Shown: piece after piece, positions 49,522 through 59,413 of the stretch
Position numbering within the stretch: the first letter of the stretch is position 1
Layout of the letters: each line of letters opens with the position of its first letter
Assembly: GCF_003052605.1 (NCBI RefSeq)
Contig: NZ_QASO01000049.1
Location: 1-64,000, forward strand
Length of the DNA: 64,000 nt
Source: Ectopseudomonas oleovorans
GTDB lineage: Bacteria > Pseudomonadota > Gammaproteobacteria > Pseudomonadales > Pseudomonadaceae
Direction: 5' to 3'
Position numbers and translations under genes: made by a program
Notes under the pieces: model-generated
Told to the model about the DNA's origin: nothing
The model's database searches: none
Seen by the model: the letters and a program-made list of their open reading frames with translations, nothing else

Positions 49522-49733
49522 AAAGCCCGGCATTGCCGTAATGCTGTTCACATAAGCAATGGTCGGACGCGATTAGTCCCCTCGCCCCTTTGGGGAGAGG
49601 GTTAGGGAGAGGGGAAAACTGGCAGTTTTGCGGTGTTTTCAGCCCTCTCCCCCAGCCCCTCTCCCATAAATGGGAGAGGGGAGCCAAGCGTGTGCAACCT
49701 TAAGTGAACAGCATTCCGGCAATGCCGGGCTTT
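49522..49733. repeat. 34-bp inverted repeat enclosing a CCCTCTCCC repeat
   Basis: The left arm 49522-49555 (aaagcccggcattgcc...) and right arm 49700-49733 (...ggcaatgccgggcttt) are nearly complementary. They enclose 144 bp that carry the CCCTCTCCC-type hairpins at 49577-49681. The right arm is followed by tttctcg. The arms look like a terminator between the convergent acyl-CoA dehydrogenase and aldo/keto reductase genes, split by a repeat. Confidence 0.7.
49577..49681. repeat. CCCTCTCCC-family hairpin repeat within the inverted repeat
   Basis: It contains cccctcgcccc-ttt-ggggagaggg, outer arms agggagagggg/ccctctccccc, and ccctctccca-taaa-tgggagaggg (49657-49680), identical in the last part to 45927-45950. 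Confidence 0.7.
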
Positions 49734-49749
49734 CTCGTTGCGTGGCGGG

Positions 49750-50787
49750 TCAAGGGGCCGGGTTGGGCTGCCCCTTGTGGATCGCTTCGATACCCGCGAG
49801 CACTTCTTCGGAAAGCTTCAGCTCGGCGCTGGCCAGGTTGCTGTCCAGTTGCTCCAGGCTAGTGGCGCCGATGATGTTGCTGGTCACGAAAGGCTGCGCG
49901 GTGACGAAGGCCAGGGCCATCTGCGCGGGATCCAGGCCGTGTTCGCGGGCCAGGGCCACGTAGCGTGAACAGGCGGCTTCGGCTTGCGGATTGGTGTAGC
50001 GGGCGAAGCGGCTGAACAGGCTGATGCGCGCGCCGGCCGGGCGGGCACCACCTTCGTATTTGCCGCTGAGCATGCCGAAGGCCAGCGGTGAGTAGGCCAG
50101 CAGGCCACACTGCTCGCGAATCGCCACTTCCGCCAGGCCCACTTCGAAGCTGCGGTTGAGCAGGTTGTAAGGGTTCTGGATCGACACGGCGCGCGGCCAG
50201 CTACGGCTTTCGGCCAGCTGCAGGAATTTCATGGTGCCCCACGGGGTTTCGTTGGACAGGCCGATATGGCGGATCTTGCCGGCCTTGACCTGCTCGTCGA
50301 GCACTTCCAGGGTTTCTTCCAGCGGCGTGAACTCAACGTCCTGGTGCTTGTAGTCGAGCTGGCCAAAGAAGTTGGTCGGGCGTTCCGGCCAGTGCAGTTG
50401 GTACAGGTCGATCCAGTCGGTTTGCAGGCGTTTGAGGCTGGCATCCAGGGCGGCGACGATGTGCTGGCGATTGAATTTCAGCTGGCCGTCGCGGATGTGG
50501 CTGATGCCGTTGCCGGGGCCGGCGATCTTGCTGGCCAGAATCCAGTCGGCGCGGTCGCCGCGCTGCCTGAAGTAGCTGCCGATGATTTGCTCGGTCTTGC
50601 TGTAGGTCTCGGCGCGCGGCGGCACCGGGTACATTTCGGCGGTATCGATGAAGTTGACGCCGCAGGCCTTGGCCCGCTCGATCTGGGCATGGCCTTCGCG
50701 CTCGCTGTTCTGCTCACCCCAGGTCATGGTGCCCAGGCACAGGGCGCTGACATCGAGTCCGGTTCGGCCTAGCTTGCGGTATTCCAT
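49750..50787 (-). CDS. Aldo/keto reductase (Tas-like)
   Basis: This 345-residue NADPH-dependent (beta/alpha)8 oxidoreductase has the catalytic tetrad context GVNFIDTAEMYP (Asp, Tyr), ILASKIAG (Lys) and LYQLHWPERPTNFFG (His). MEYRKLGRTGLDVSALCLGTMTWGEQNSE matches the Tas/YghZ branch. ATG 50787 has an AAGGAG ribosome-binding site; a longer frame upstream is not supported. Substrate unknown. It is convergent with the acyl-CoA dehydrogenase and divergent from rplM. Confidence 0.92.
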   Translation of the reverse strand: MEYRKLGRTGLDVSALCLGTMTWGEQNSEREGHAQIERAKACGVNFIDTAEMYPVPPRAETYSKTEQIIGSYFRQRGDRADWILASKIAGPGNGISHIRDGQLKFNRQHIVAALDASLKRLQTDWIDLYQLHWPERPTNFFGQLDYKHQDVEFTPLEETLEVLDEQVKAGKIRHIGLSNETPWGTMKFLQLAESRSWPRAVSIQNPYNLLNRSFEVGLAEVAIREQCGLLAYSPLAFGMLSGKYEGGARPAGARISLFSRFARYTNPQAEAACSRYVALAREHGLDPAQMALAFVTAQPFVTSNIIGATSLEQLDSNLASAELKLSEEVLAGIEAIHKGQPNPAP

Positions 50788-50963
50788 GAGGTACTCCTTT
50801 GGCAAAAGAGTCATACAAGCAGGTTGAAATTTTTTTCGCAATCCGGATAATCCGGCACCTCTTTCTGCGGTGGAAGTGATGCGCCGCCTGCCGAAGAATC
50901 TTGCCGTATTGTGGACGCGCTGACCCGAGCCCCCGATAGCGTCCGTATGCGGCTGCCTTTGAC

Positions 50964-50992
50964 TTGTCAAAGTACGCACTATTCAGTAAGAT
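50964..50992 (+). promoter_or_regulatory. Sigma-70 promoter of rplM-rpsI
   Basis: TTGTCA (50964-50969), a 17-bp spacer and TAAGAT (50987-50992) lie 42 bp before rplM. The good hexamers and optimal spacing suit a ribosomal-protein operon. Confidence 0.65.
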
Positions 50993-51034
50993 CCGCCGTC
51001 TATTTTTGCTGGGCGGCCCCTGAGGCTATAAAGA

Positions 51035-51463
51035 ATGAAAACTTTTACTGCTAAACCAGAAACAGTAAAGCGCGACTGGTTCGTCGTTGATGCTGCTGGT
51101 CAGACCCTGGGTCGTCTGGCCACTGAAATCGCGAGCCGCCTGCGTGGCAAGCACAAGCCTGAGTACACTCCTCACGTTGACACCGGTGACTATATCGTCG
51201 TGATCAATGCCGAGCAGGTGCGCGTGACCGGTGCCAAGACCAGCGACAAGATGTACTACTCCCACTCCGGTTTCCCGGGCGGCATCAAAGAAATCAGCTT
51301 CGAGAAGTTGATTGCTCGTGCGCCTGAGCGCGTGATCGAGACTGCGGTCAAAGGCATGCTGCCGAAGAACCCGCTGGGTCGCGACATGTACCGTAAGCTG
51401 AAGGTGTACAAGGGTGCCACTCACCCGCACACTGCTCAGCAGCCCCAAGAACTGAAGATTTAA
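51035..51463 (+). CDS. rplM: 50S ribosomal protein L13
   Basis: This 142-residue protein binds 23S rRNA domain II early in 50S assembly. [54 protein letters not shown] and the [21 protein letters not shown] block are textbook L13. It heads the rplM-rpsI operon. In E. coli L13 represses its own operon through the leader; the short 40-nt leader here is consistent in position only. Confidence 0.98.
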   Translation: MKTFTAKPETVKRDWFVVDAAGQTLGRLATEIASRLRGKHKPEYTPHVDTGDYIVVINAEQVRVTGAKTSDKMYYSHSGFPGGIKEISFEKLIARAPERVIETAVKGMLPKNPLGRDMYRKLKVYKGATHPHTAQQPQELKI

Positions 51464-51477
51464 CGGAATAGTTCATT

Positions 51478-51870
51478 ATGTCGGCGACTCAAAACTACGG
51501 CACTGGCCGTCGCAAGACCGCAACCGCGCGCGTTTTCCTGCGTCCGGGTACTGGTAACATTTCGATCAACAATCGCGCCCTGGATTCCTTCTTCGGTCGT
51601 GAAACTGCTCGCATGGTCGTGCGTCAGCCGCTGGAGCTGACCGAGACCACCGAGAAGTTCGACATCTTCGTCACCGTTGCCGGTGGTGGTGTCAGCGGTC
51701 AGGCCGGCGCTATTCGCCACGGCATCACCCGCGCTCTGATCGAGTATGACGAGACCCTGCGCAGCCCGCTGCGTAAAGCCGGTTACGTCACTCGTGATGC
51801 CCGTGAAGTCGAGCGTAAGAAAGTCGGTCTGCGCAAAGCGCGTAAGCGTCCGCAGTACTCGAAGCGTTAA
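51478..51870 (+). CDS. rpsI: 30S ribosomal protein S9
   Basis: This 130-residue protein of the 30S head has a basic C-terminal tail ([11 protein letters not shown]) that reaches the P-site t[30 protein letters not shown] is the family N-terminus. It follows rplM after 14 bp and ends at a terminator. The terminal Lys-Arg typical of S9 is present. Confidence 0.98.
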   Translation: MSATQNYGTGRRKTATARVFLRPGTGNISINNRALDSFFGRETARMVVRQPLELTETTEKFDIFVTVAGGGVSGQAGAIRHGITRALIEYDETLRSPLRKAGYVTRDAREVERKKVGLRKARKRPQYSKR

Positions 51871-51888
51871 TCGCGACTACGCTTCCCA

Positions 51889-51925
51889 AAAGCGCCCAGT
51901 TTCCTTACGGAGCTGGGCGTTTTTT
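51889..51925 (+). terminator. Intrinsic terminator of rplM-rpsI
   Basis: The stem cgcccag (51893-51899) with ctgggcg (51913-51919) has a 13-nt loop and is followed by six T. Confidence 0.85.
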
Positions 51926-52015
51926 ATGGGGCGGGCAAAGTGCTGCGACAACGTGCCGCATATATGCAAGCCGCGCGCGGCAAGGCCTTCGCGGCTTACC
52001 TGGCAGGTAATTACC

Positions 52016-52044
52016 TTGTCAGAAAAGGGGCTTTTCTTTACCAT
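52016..52044 (+). promoter_or_regulatory. Candidate promoter of petABC
   Basis: TTGTCA (52016-52021), a 17-bp spacer and TACCAT (52039-52044) are seen. A 12-bp palindrome aggtaattacct (52005-52016) abuts the -35 and a ggcctg-aacaa-caggcc hairpin lies in the leader (52085-52101). Confidence 0.5.
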
Positions 52045-52125
52045 TTGGCGAATTTTTTGCGCGGCCCGATTTTTACTTAGTAGAGGCCTGAACAACAGGC
52101 CACAAAGCTGATGGGAGACGACTGA

Positions 52126-52719
52126 ATGAGCAATGACGGCGTGAATGCAGGCCGGCGTCGCTTCCTGGTTGCAGCCACCTCCGTGGTGGGTGCAGCAGGG
52201 GCGGTAGGTGCTGCGACTCCGTTCGTGGGGTCATGGTTCCCCAGTGCCAGGGCCAAGGCGGCCGGTGCACCGGTGAAGGTGAACGTCAGCAAGATCGAAG
52301 CAGGTCAGCAGATGGTTGCTGAGTGGCGCGGTCAGCCGGTGTTCATCGTGCGCCGTACTGAGGAAATTCTTGCCAATCTGACCAAGATCGAAGGCAGTGT
52401 CGCCGATCCTGAGTCTGCTGCCTCCGTGCAGCCGGAATATGTGGACAAGAAAACTCGCTCGATCAAGCCCGAGCTGCTGGTGCTGGTAGGCCTGTGCACC
52501 CACCTGGGTTGTGCGCCGTCCTTCCGTCCGGAAGTGGCGCCTGCCGATCTGGGGCCGGACTGGGTAGGTGGTTACTTCTGCCCTTGCCACGGTTCGCGCT
52601 ACGACATGGCTGGGCGTGTCTACAAGGCACAGCCGGCGCCGCTGAACCTGCCGGTGCCGCCGTACAGCTACGAGACGGATGACATCATCGTCGTCGGTGT
52701 GGACCAGGAGAACGCCTGA
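52126..52719 (+). CDS. petA: Ubiquinol-cytochrome c reductase iron-sulfur (Rieske) subunit
   Basis: This 197-residue subunit of the bc1 complex carries the [2Fe-2S] cluster that takes electrons from ubiquinol. A twin-arginine signal (GRRRFLVAATS) leads a single membrane anchor. The cluster ligands are CTHLGC (about 124-129) and CPCHG (about 152-156). It has a GGGAGA ribosome-binding site and is the first gene of petABC, overlapping petB by one base. Confidence 0.96.
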   Translation: MSNDGVNAGRRRFLVAATSVVGAAGAVGAATPFVGSWFPSARAKAAGAPVKVNVSKIEAGQQMVAEWRGQPVFIVRRTEEILANLTKIEGSVADPESAASVQPEYVDKKTRSIKPELLVLVGLCTHLGCAPSFRPEVAPADLGPDWVGGYFCPCHGSRYDMAGRVYKAQPAPLNLPVPPYSYETDDIIVVGVDQENA

Positions 52720-53930
52720 TGAGCAAATTCATGGAATGGGTGGATGCGCGCTTCCCCGCCACCAAGATGTGGGAAGACCATCTCTCCAAATACTACGCTC
52801 CGAAGAACTTCAACTTCTTCTACTTCTTCGGCTCGCTGGCCTTGCTGGTGCTGGTCAACCAGATCGTTACCGGTATCTGGCTGACCATGAGCTTCGAGCC
52901 TTCGGCTGAAGGCGCATTTGCCTCCGTCGAATACATCATGCGCGATGTCGAGTACGGCTGGATCCTGCGCTACCTGCACTCCACTGGCGCCTCGGCGTTC
53001 TTCGTGGTGGTCTACCTGCACATGTTCCGTGGCCTGCTCTATGGCTCCTACCAGAAGCCGCGTGAGCTGGTGTGGATCTTCGGCATGCTGATCTACCTGG
53101 TGCTGATGGCTGAAGCCTTCATGGGCTACCTGCTGCCGTGGGGCCAGATGTCCTACTGGGGCGCCCAGGTGATCATCTCGCTGTTCGGTGCCATTCCGGT
53201 CATCGGTGATGACCTGACCCAGTGGATCCGTGGTGACTACCTGATCTCCGGGATCACCCTGAACCGCTTCTTCGCCCTGCACGTGATCGCCCTGCCGCTT
53301 GTTCTGCTCGGACTGGTCGTGCTGCACATCCTGGCACTGCATGAAGTCGGCTCGAACAACCCGGACGGCGTCGACATCAAGAAGTACAAGGACGAAAACG
53401 GCGTACCGCTGGACGGTATCGCATTCCATCCGTACTACACCGTGAAAGACATCGTCGGTGTCGTGGTCTTCCTGTTCGTATTCTGCTTCGTGGTGTTCTT
53501 CTTCCCGGAAATGGGCGGTTACTTCCTCGAGAAGCCGAACTTCGAAGCGGCCAACCCGTTCAAGACACCTGATCACATTGCCCCGGTATGGTACTTCACC
53601 CCGTTCTACGCGATTCTGCGTGCGGTGCCGGACAAGCTGCTGGGTGTCGTCGCCATGGGTGCTGCCATCGCCGTGCTGTTCGTGCTGCCGTGGCTCGACC
53701 GTAGCCCGGTCAGGTCGATGCGCTACAAGGGTTGGATGAGCAAGATCTGGCTGGTGATCTTCTGCATCTCCTTCGTCATTCTGGGCGTGCTGGGTGTGCT
53801 GGCGCCGACCCCGGGTCGTACCCTGCTGTCGCAGGTGTGCACCTTCCTGTACTTCGCGTACTTCATCCTGATGCCGTTCTACACCAGGATGGAGAAGACC
53901 AAACCGGTTCCGGAAAGGGTGACTGGCTGA
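52719..53930 (+). CDS. petB: Ubiquinol-cytochrome c reductase cytochrome b
   Basis: This 403-residue polytopic inner-membrane protein carries two b hemes and the Qo/Qi sites. Heme histidines lie in RYLHSTGASAFFVVVYLHMFRG and ALHVIALPLVLLGLVVLHILALHEVG, and the PEWY-like motif is given as PVWYFTPFYAILRAVP. It is the full-length b type, not split into b6 and subunit IV. The start overlaps petA and the stop codon overlaps petC. Confidence 0.97.
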   Translation: MSKFMEWVDARFPATKMWEDHLSKYYAPKNFNFFYFFGSLALLVLVNQIVTGIWLTMSFEPSAEGAFASVEYIMRDVEYGWILRYLHSTGASAFFVVVYLHMFRGLLYGSYQKPRELVWIFGMLIYLVLMAEAFMGYLLPWGQMSYWGAQVIISLFGAIPVIGDDLTQWIRGDYLISGITLNRFFALHVIALPLVLLGLVVLHILALHEVGSNNPDGVDIKKYKDENGVPLDGIAFHPYYTVKDIVGVVVFLFVFCFVVFFFPEMGGYFLEKPNFEAANPFKTPDHIAPVWYFTPFYAILRAVPDKLLGVVAMGAAIAVLFVLPWLDRSPVRSMRYKGWMSKIWLVIFCISFVILGVLGVLAPTPGRTLLSQVCTFLYFAYFILMPFYTRMEKTKPVPERVTG

Positions 53931-54709
53931 TGAAAAAGCTCTTTGCTGCATTTGTTTTCGCTGCGCTGCCGGCTCTGGCCATGGGCGCCGTGAGCAATTA
54001 TCCGCTGGATAAAGTGGACATCGATCTGCGCGACAAGGCTGCCCTGCAGGACGGCGCGCGTACCTTCGCCAACTACTGCATGGGCTGCCATGCTGCCCAG
54101 TACCAGCGTTACGAGCGCGTTGCCGATGACCTCGGCATCCCGCACGAAATCATGCTGGACAACCTGGTGTTCAACGACGCCAAGATTGGCGATCACATGA
54201 AGATCGGCATGCGTCCTGATGACGCCAAGGCCTGGTTCGGTGCGGCGCCGCCCGATCTGACCCTGGTTGCTCGTGTGCGTGGCAACGACTGGCTGTATAC
54301 CTATCTGCGTACCTTCTACGATGACCCTTCGCGTCCGCTGGGGGCCAACAACAAGGTCTTCCCCAACGTGGGTATGCCGAACGTGCTGGTCGCTCTGCAG
54401 GGTAAGCAGGTCATTGGTTGCAAGCAGGTTCAGGTGGTGGAGAACGGCAAGAAGCAGTTCGACCCGCTCACCGGCACGCCGATCACGCATGAAGCCTGTG
54501 ATCAGCTGACCATCGAACCGAACACCGGCACGCTGAGCGAGGCCGAGTTCGACGAGAAGATCAAGAACCTGGTGACCTTCCTGGCCTACTCGGCCAACCC
54601 GGTCAAGCTGAAGTCCCAGCGCATCGGCACCTACGTGCTGCTGTACCTGGCGTTCTTCTTCGTGTTCGCCTACCTGCTCAAGCGTGAGTACTGGAAGGAC
54701 GTTCACTAA
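53930..54709 (+). CDS. petC: Ubiquinol-cytochrome c reductase cytochrome c1
   Basis: This 259-residue protein has a cleavable signal peptide (MKKLFAAFVFAALPALAMGA), a CMGCH heme c site (50-54) and a C-terminal anchor (IGTYVLLYLAFFFVFAYLLKREYWKDVH). The probable methionine ligand lies in VFPNVGMPNVL. ATG 53930 overlaps the petB stop codon; the longer frame antedating it lies inside petB. It completes the bc1 complex. Confidence 0.96.
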   Translation: MKKLFAAFVFAALPALAMGAVSNYPLDKVDIDLRDKAALQDGARTFANYCMGCHAAQYQRYERVADDLGIPHEIMLDNLVFNDAKIGDHMKIGMRPDDAKAWFGAAPPDLTLVARVRGNDWLYTYLRTFYDDPSRPLGANNKVFPNVGMPNVLVALQGKQVIGCKQVQVVENGKKQFDPLTGTPITHEACDQLTIEPNTGTLSEAEFDEKIKNLVTFLAYSANPVKLKSQRIGTYVLLYLAFFFVFAYLLKREYWKDVH

Positions 54710-54727
54710 GTCGTCAACGCTGCTGCA

Positions 54728-54755
54728 ACCTGCGCGCCCTGAGGGGCGCGCAGGT
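54728..54755 (+). terminator. Probable terminator of petABC
   Basis: An 11-bp GC stem (cctgcgcgccc/gggcgcgcagg) has a 4-nt loop; the T tract after it is poor (tgctt). Confidence 0.6.
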
Positions 54756-54868
54756 GCTTCAGGCCTGCCATTTCCGGCGATTGCCCTGAGCGTCGTCGTC
54801 TGTGACGAAAGAATTGCTCCGGCAATTTTTCCTGTTTCCGGATAATCAAAAAAGCGAGGAGGATCGCC

Positions 54869-55486
54869 ATGGCGGTGACCAACCGGTTGACCTGCTACTC
54901 CGACCCCGCCGACCACTATTCCCATCGCGTGCGTCTGGTGCTCGCCGAGAAAGGTGTCAGCGTCGAGATCGTCGATGTCGAGCAGGGGCGTTGTCCGCCC
55001 AAGCTGGCCGAAGCCAATCCCTATGGCAGCGTGCCGACGCTGGTTGATCGCGATCTGGCGTTGTACGAATCGACCGTGGTCATGGAGTACCTGGATGAGC
55101 GCTATCCGCATCCGCCCCTGTTGCCCGTGTATCCGGTGGCGCGTGCCAACAGCCGTCTGCTGATGCACCGTATTCAGCGTGACTGGTGCGCGCTGGTTGA
55201 TCGCATACTCGACAAGCGCAGCAAGGAAGCCGAGCGTCAGCTGGCGCGCAAGGAGCTGCGCGAAAGCCTGACGGGTGTGTCGCCGCTGTTCGCTGACAAG
55301 GCGTTCTTTCTCAGCGATGAATTGAGCCTGGTCGATTGCTGTCTATTGCCCATACTCTGGCGTTTGCCGGTATTGGCTATCGAGCTGCCGCGTCCGGCCA
55401 AGCCCCTGATCGACTACATGGAACGCCAGTTCGCCCGAGAGGCCTTTCAGGCCAGTCTTTCCGCTGCCGAGCGCGCGATGCGCTGA
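54869..55486 (+). CDS. sspA: Stringent starvation protein A
   Basis: This 205-residue GST-fold protein binds RNA polymerase holoenzyme and affects stationary-phase, acid-stress and virulence genes in relatives; it has no GST activity. [29 protein letters not shown] and the [36 protein letters not shown] surface loop are typical. It lies upstream of sspB with a 13-bp gap and follows petABC, the conserved order. Confidence 0.95.
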   Translation: MAVTNRLTCYSDPADHYSHRVRLVLAEKGVSVEIVDVEQGRCPPKLAEANPYGSVPTLVDRDLALYESTVVMEYLDERYPHPPLLPVYPVARANSRLLMHRIQRDWCALVDRILDKRSKEAERQLARKELRESLTGVSPLFADKAFFLSDELSLVDCCLLPILWRLPVLAIELPRPAKPLIDYMERQFAREAFQASLSAAERAMR

Positions 55487-55499
55487 GAAGGAGGAAGTC

Positions 55500-55913
55500 A
55501 TGAATTCCAGTCGTCCCTACCTGGTGCGTGCCCTTTACGAATGGATCGTCGACAACGACTGCACCCCGCATTTGCTGGTCAATGCCGAGTATCCCGGGGT
55601 GCAGGTGCCGCCGGGTTTCGCCAGTGACGGCCAGATCGTGCTCAATACCTCGCCCAGCGCCGTGCGTCACCTGCATATGGATAACCAGGCGGTGAGCTTC
55701 GAAGGGCGCTTCGGTGGCGTCGCGCACAGCCTGTACATTCCGGTCGCGGCTATCCTGGCGATCTACGCGCGGGAAAATGGCCAGGGCATGGTTTTTGACA
55801 TGGAGCCTTCCGTGGCCAGCGGCCCTGAAGAACCGGGGCCGGATGATGACGGGCCTGGCGGCGGTGAGTCGTCGCGACCCAGCGGTCGGCCGAGTCTGAA
55901 AGTGGTCAAATAG
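55500..55913 (+). CDS. sspB: ClpXP adaptor SspB
   Basis: This 137-residue adaptor delivers ssrA-tagged proteins to ClpXP. The folded substrate-binding domain (RPYLVRALYEWIVDNDCTPHLLVNAEYPGVQVP) is followed by an acidic glycine-rich linker and the ClpX-docking tail GRPSLKVVK at the extreme C-terminus. An AAGGAGGAA ribosome-binding site precedes ATG 55500. A terminator follows. Confidence 0.96.
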   Translation: MNSSRPYLVRALYEWIVDNDCTPHLLVNAEYPGVQVPPGFASDGQIVLNTSPSAVRHLHMDNQAVSFEGRFGGVAHSLYIPVAAILAIYARENGQGMVFDMEPSVASGPEEPGPDDDGPGGGESSRPSGRPSLKVVK

Positions 55914-55934
55914 GCATCGGCAGCAGCACAAAAG

Positions 55935-55961
55935 AAAACGGGCGCCCAGGGCGCCCGTTTT
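55935..55961. terminator. Bidirectional terminator between sspB and dolP
   Basis: A 12-bp stem (aaaacgggcgcc/ggcgcccgtttt) with a 3-nt loop has A and T tracts on both sides, between convergent genes. Confidence 0.85.
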
Positions 55962-55977
55962 GCTTATAGCTTGTGGC

Positions 55978-57104
<1,127 letters not shown>

Positions 57105-57126
57105 TTAAACCTTGAATGTACGGCCG

Positions 57127-57486
57127 TCAGGCATCGAAGGCGTTCTTGATCCAGTCGAGGCGAGCGTCGCCGTCAGTGCTGATGGCGACCACATCGAAGC
57201 GGCAGGGGTGGCGGGTCCAGCGCGAGTGCTGCTGGAGGAAGAGCTCGGCGGCGATCACCAGCTTGCCACGCTTGCGTGCATCGATGCTCTCCAGGGCACC
57301 GCCCCAGGCGCTGTGGCGACGGGCGCGGACTTCGACGAATACTACTGTATCGCCGTCGAGCATGACCAGATCGAGCTCGCCACGGCGACAGCTCCAGTTC
57401 TGTTCGATCAGGCGCAGGCCATTCCGTTCCAGGTGTTGCCGTGCCGCCTGTTCGGCGGCACGGCCCAGATCATTGTGTGCGCTCAA
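57127..57486 (-). CDS. yraN: UPF0102 endonuclease-like protein YraN
   Basis: This 119-residue protein is of the YraN family with a Holliday-junction-resolvase/restriction-like core. The catalytic-looking Asp and Glu lie in RRGELDLVMLDGDTVVFVEVRAR; the usual lysine of ExK is arginine here, a common substitution. The start is set at TTG 57486, which overlaps the lppC stop codon; upstream sense frame lies inside lppC. Function is not known. Confidence 0.87.
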   Translation of the reverse strand: MSAHNDLGRAAEQAARQHLERNGLRLIEQNWSCRRGELDLVMLDGDTVVFVEVRARRHSAWGGALESIDARKRGKLVIAAELFLQQHSRWTRHPCRFDVVAISTDGDARLDWIKNAFDA

Positions 57487-59291
57487 TTGATGCTGTCGGG
57501 GAGGCGTTGAACCTGGCCGCCGCGGAACTCGGCCCAGGGCAGTTGGCGTTCGATGCGCTGCTTGGCGTTGAGGCTGAGGCTGCCGGACAGACCGTCGATG
57601 CGTGACTCCGGCAGCGCCTTGAGCTGGGCCAGGCGTGGTGCCAGGCGGTAGGCGTCGACGCCCATGGCATACAGGCGACCGAGGCTGCCGCCCGCTTGCG
57701 GCCATTGGTTGCTGACTTCCTGGCGCAGCGGCGCGTGGGTGTCGAGCAGCCAGGGGGTTTCGCAGAAACGAATACCTTCGAGGTCCTGGTACTGGGCCTG
57801 GCTGTGGGTGCCGGTGAACAGATGCGAGGTGGCGTAAATGGGCACGTCGCCAGCGTACTGGAAGGCCAGGGTTGGCTTGATCTGCTGGGCCTGTTGTGGG
57901 GTGGCGGCGAGGAAGATGAAGTCGACGTCCTGACGCCGCGCCGGTTGTGCGTCCAGGCTGGTGCCCAGGGTGTTTTGCAGGCGGCGCGCGCGGGCCTCGC
58001 TTTCGCGCAGTTGGAACAAGTCGGCGATCTGCCGCGCCAGCTCCACCGGCTGGTCGACATGTTCGGCCGCGATCAGGGTGCCGCCCTGGGCCTGCCAGCT
58101 CTGACGGAAGGCATCCAGTACGCGGTCGCCCCAGTCGCCACGCGGCACCAGGGCCACGGCGCGGCGCATGCCGTCATTCCAGGCGCGGCGAGCCACTTCG
58201 CGCGCTTCATCCTCGGCGGCCAGGCCGAACTGGAACAGTTGCGCCGGGCCTTCCTGACCTGCGTCGCTGTAATTCAGGGCGAGGGTGGTGATTGGCAGTT
58301 GCTCGCGGTCGCTGAGCTGCTTGACCAGTGGTTTCTCCAGCGGCCCGACCACCAGCTGTACGCCATCGGCTTGTGCCTGTTGGTAGAAAGCATCCAGCGA
58401 GCCAATCCGGGAGCTGTCGTAGAGCTTGATTTCCGGTGGGTTCTGCCCGGCCTGCTGAGCTTCGTAGTGAGCGGCGAGGAAGCCGTCACGCAGGGCACGG
58501 GCAACGCTGGCCAGCTGACCTTCCTGGGGGAGCAGCAGGGCGACGCGGGTCAGCGGCTGGCTGGCCAGTTCGCGCAGTTTTCCCAGTGCCTCCGGCAGTT
58601 GTTCGGCGGCCGGATGCTGCGGATTTTGCGCAATCCATTGATCGATGGCGGCCTGCTGCTGTTCGAGTGTGGCGCTGCTTTTGGTCCGGCGGGCCAAATC
58701 CAGCCAGCCGGCCAGGTCGCTGTCGGCGCCTGCCGAGGTTTGCGCGGGCAGGCTGGATACCAGTGCCCAGATGTTTTCGTGGTTGTCGGCCGCGACCTGG
58801 CCGCTCAGCAGTGGGGCGATGAATACGCGCTCGCGGGCGGCGGCCAGGGTCTGGCCGTCGGCCTCCAGGGCGCGCGCGCGGACCAGTTGGGTGCGAATCT
58901 GTTGCTCGATCGGCAGCTCAGCCAGGCGTTCGAAGCTGGGGTGCTGCAACGCTTTCAGGGCGCTCTTGGGTTGCTTGCGGGCCATTGCCAGCTCGGCCTT
59001 CAGGGTGCTGGCGAAGATCTGTTGCGCGGGTTGCAGGCTGGCAATGTCGATCTGCTCGAGAATGCGGGTGGCGCGGGCCACGTCATTTTGCTGGTAGCTC
59101 TGGTCGGCGGCAGAGAGGTGCAGCAGGGCGGCCTGTTCCGGTTTGCTCTCGGCAGCCTGCTGGAGCATCTGTTCGATGCTAGCTTGTGGCGTGCGTGGCA
59201 GCTGGCCCAGGTTGTTGGAGGGCGAGCTGGCGCAGGCAGCGAGCAGGCCGGCCAGAAACAGAGCAGAAAGAGGGCGCAGGCTAGCGATCAT
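57483..59291 (-). CDS. lpoA: Penicillin-binding protein activator LppC/LpoA
   Basis: This 602-residue outer-membrane lipoprotein has lipobox LAACAS, an N-terminal tetratricopeptide region (about 30-240) and a C-terminal periplasmic-binding-protein fold (VALLLPQEGQLASVARALRDGFLAAHYE onwards). LpoA activates the peptidoglycan synthase PBP1a in E. coli. ATG 59291 gives the signal peptide (IASLRPLSALFLAGLLAAC). It heads lpoA-yraN-gmhA-dolP on the minus strand, divergent from rsmI. Confidence 0.93.
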   Translation of the reverse strand: MIASLRPLSALFLAGLLAACASSPSNNLGQLPRTPQASIEQMLQQAAESKPEQAALLHLSAADQSYQQNDVARATRILEQIDIASLQPAQQIFASTLKAELAMARKQPKSALKALQHPSFERLAELPIEQQIRTQLVRARALEADGQTLAAARERVFIAPLLSGQVAADNHENIWALVSSLPAQTSAGADSDLAGWLDLARRTKSSATLEQQQAAIDQWIAQNPQHPAAEQLPEALGKLRELASQPLTRVALLLPQEGQLASVARALRDGFLAAHYEAQQAGQNPPEIKLYDSSRIGSLDAFYQQAQADGVQLVVGPLEKPLVKQLSDREQLPITTLALNYSDAGQEGPAQLFQFGLAAEDEAREVARRAWNDGMRRAVALVPRGDWGDRVLDAFRQSWQAQGGTLIAAEHVDQPVELARQIADLFQLRESEARARRLQNTLGTSLDAQPARRQDVDFIFLAATPQQAQQIKPTLAFQYAGDVPIYATSHLFTGTHSQAQYQDLEGIRFCETPWLLDTHAPLRQEVSNQWPQAGGSLGRLYAMGVDAYRLAPRLAQLKALPESRIDGLSGSLSLNAKQRIERQLPWAEFRGGQVQRLPDSIN

Positions 59292-59413
59292 CGGTTCATC
59301 CTGATACTTGAGCAAAACGAGCGGCGATTGTACCCAAGGGGCGACATCCGTGCGATGCCGCCGGGGCGGAACCGGCTAGAATGAGCACTCTTTCAATTAA
59401 CGAGGTGTTTCCA

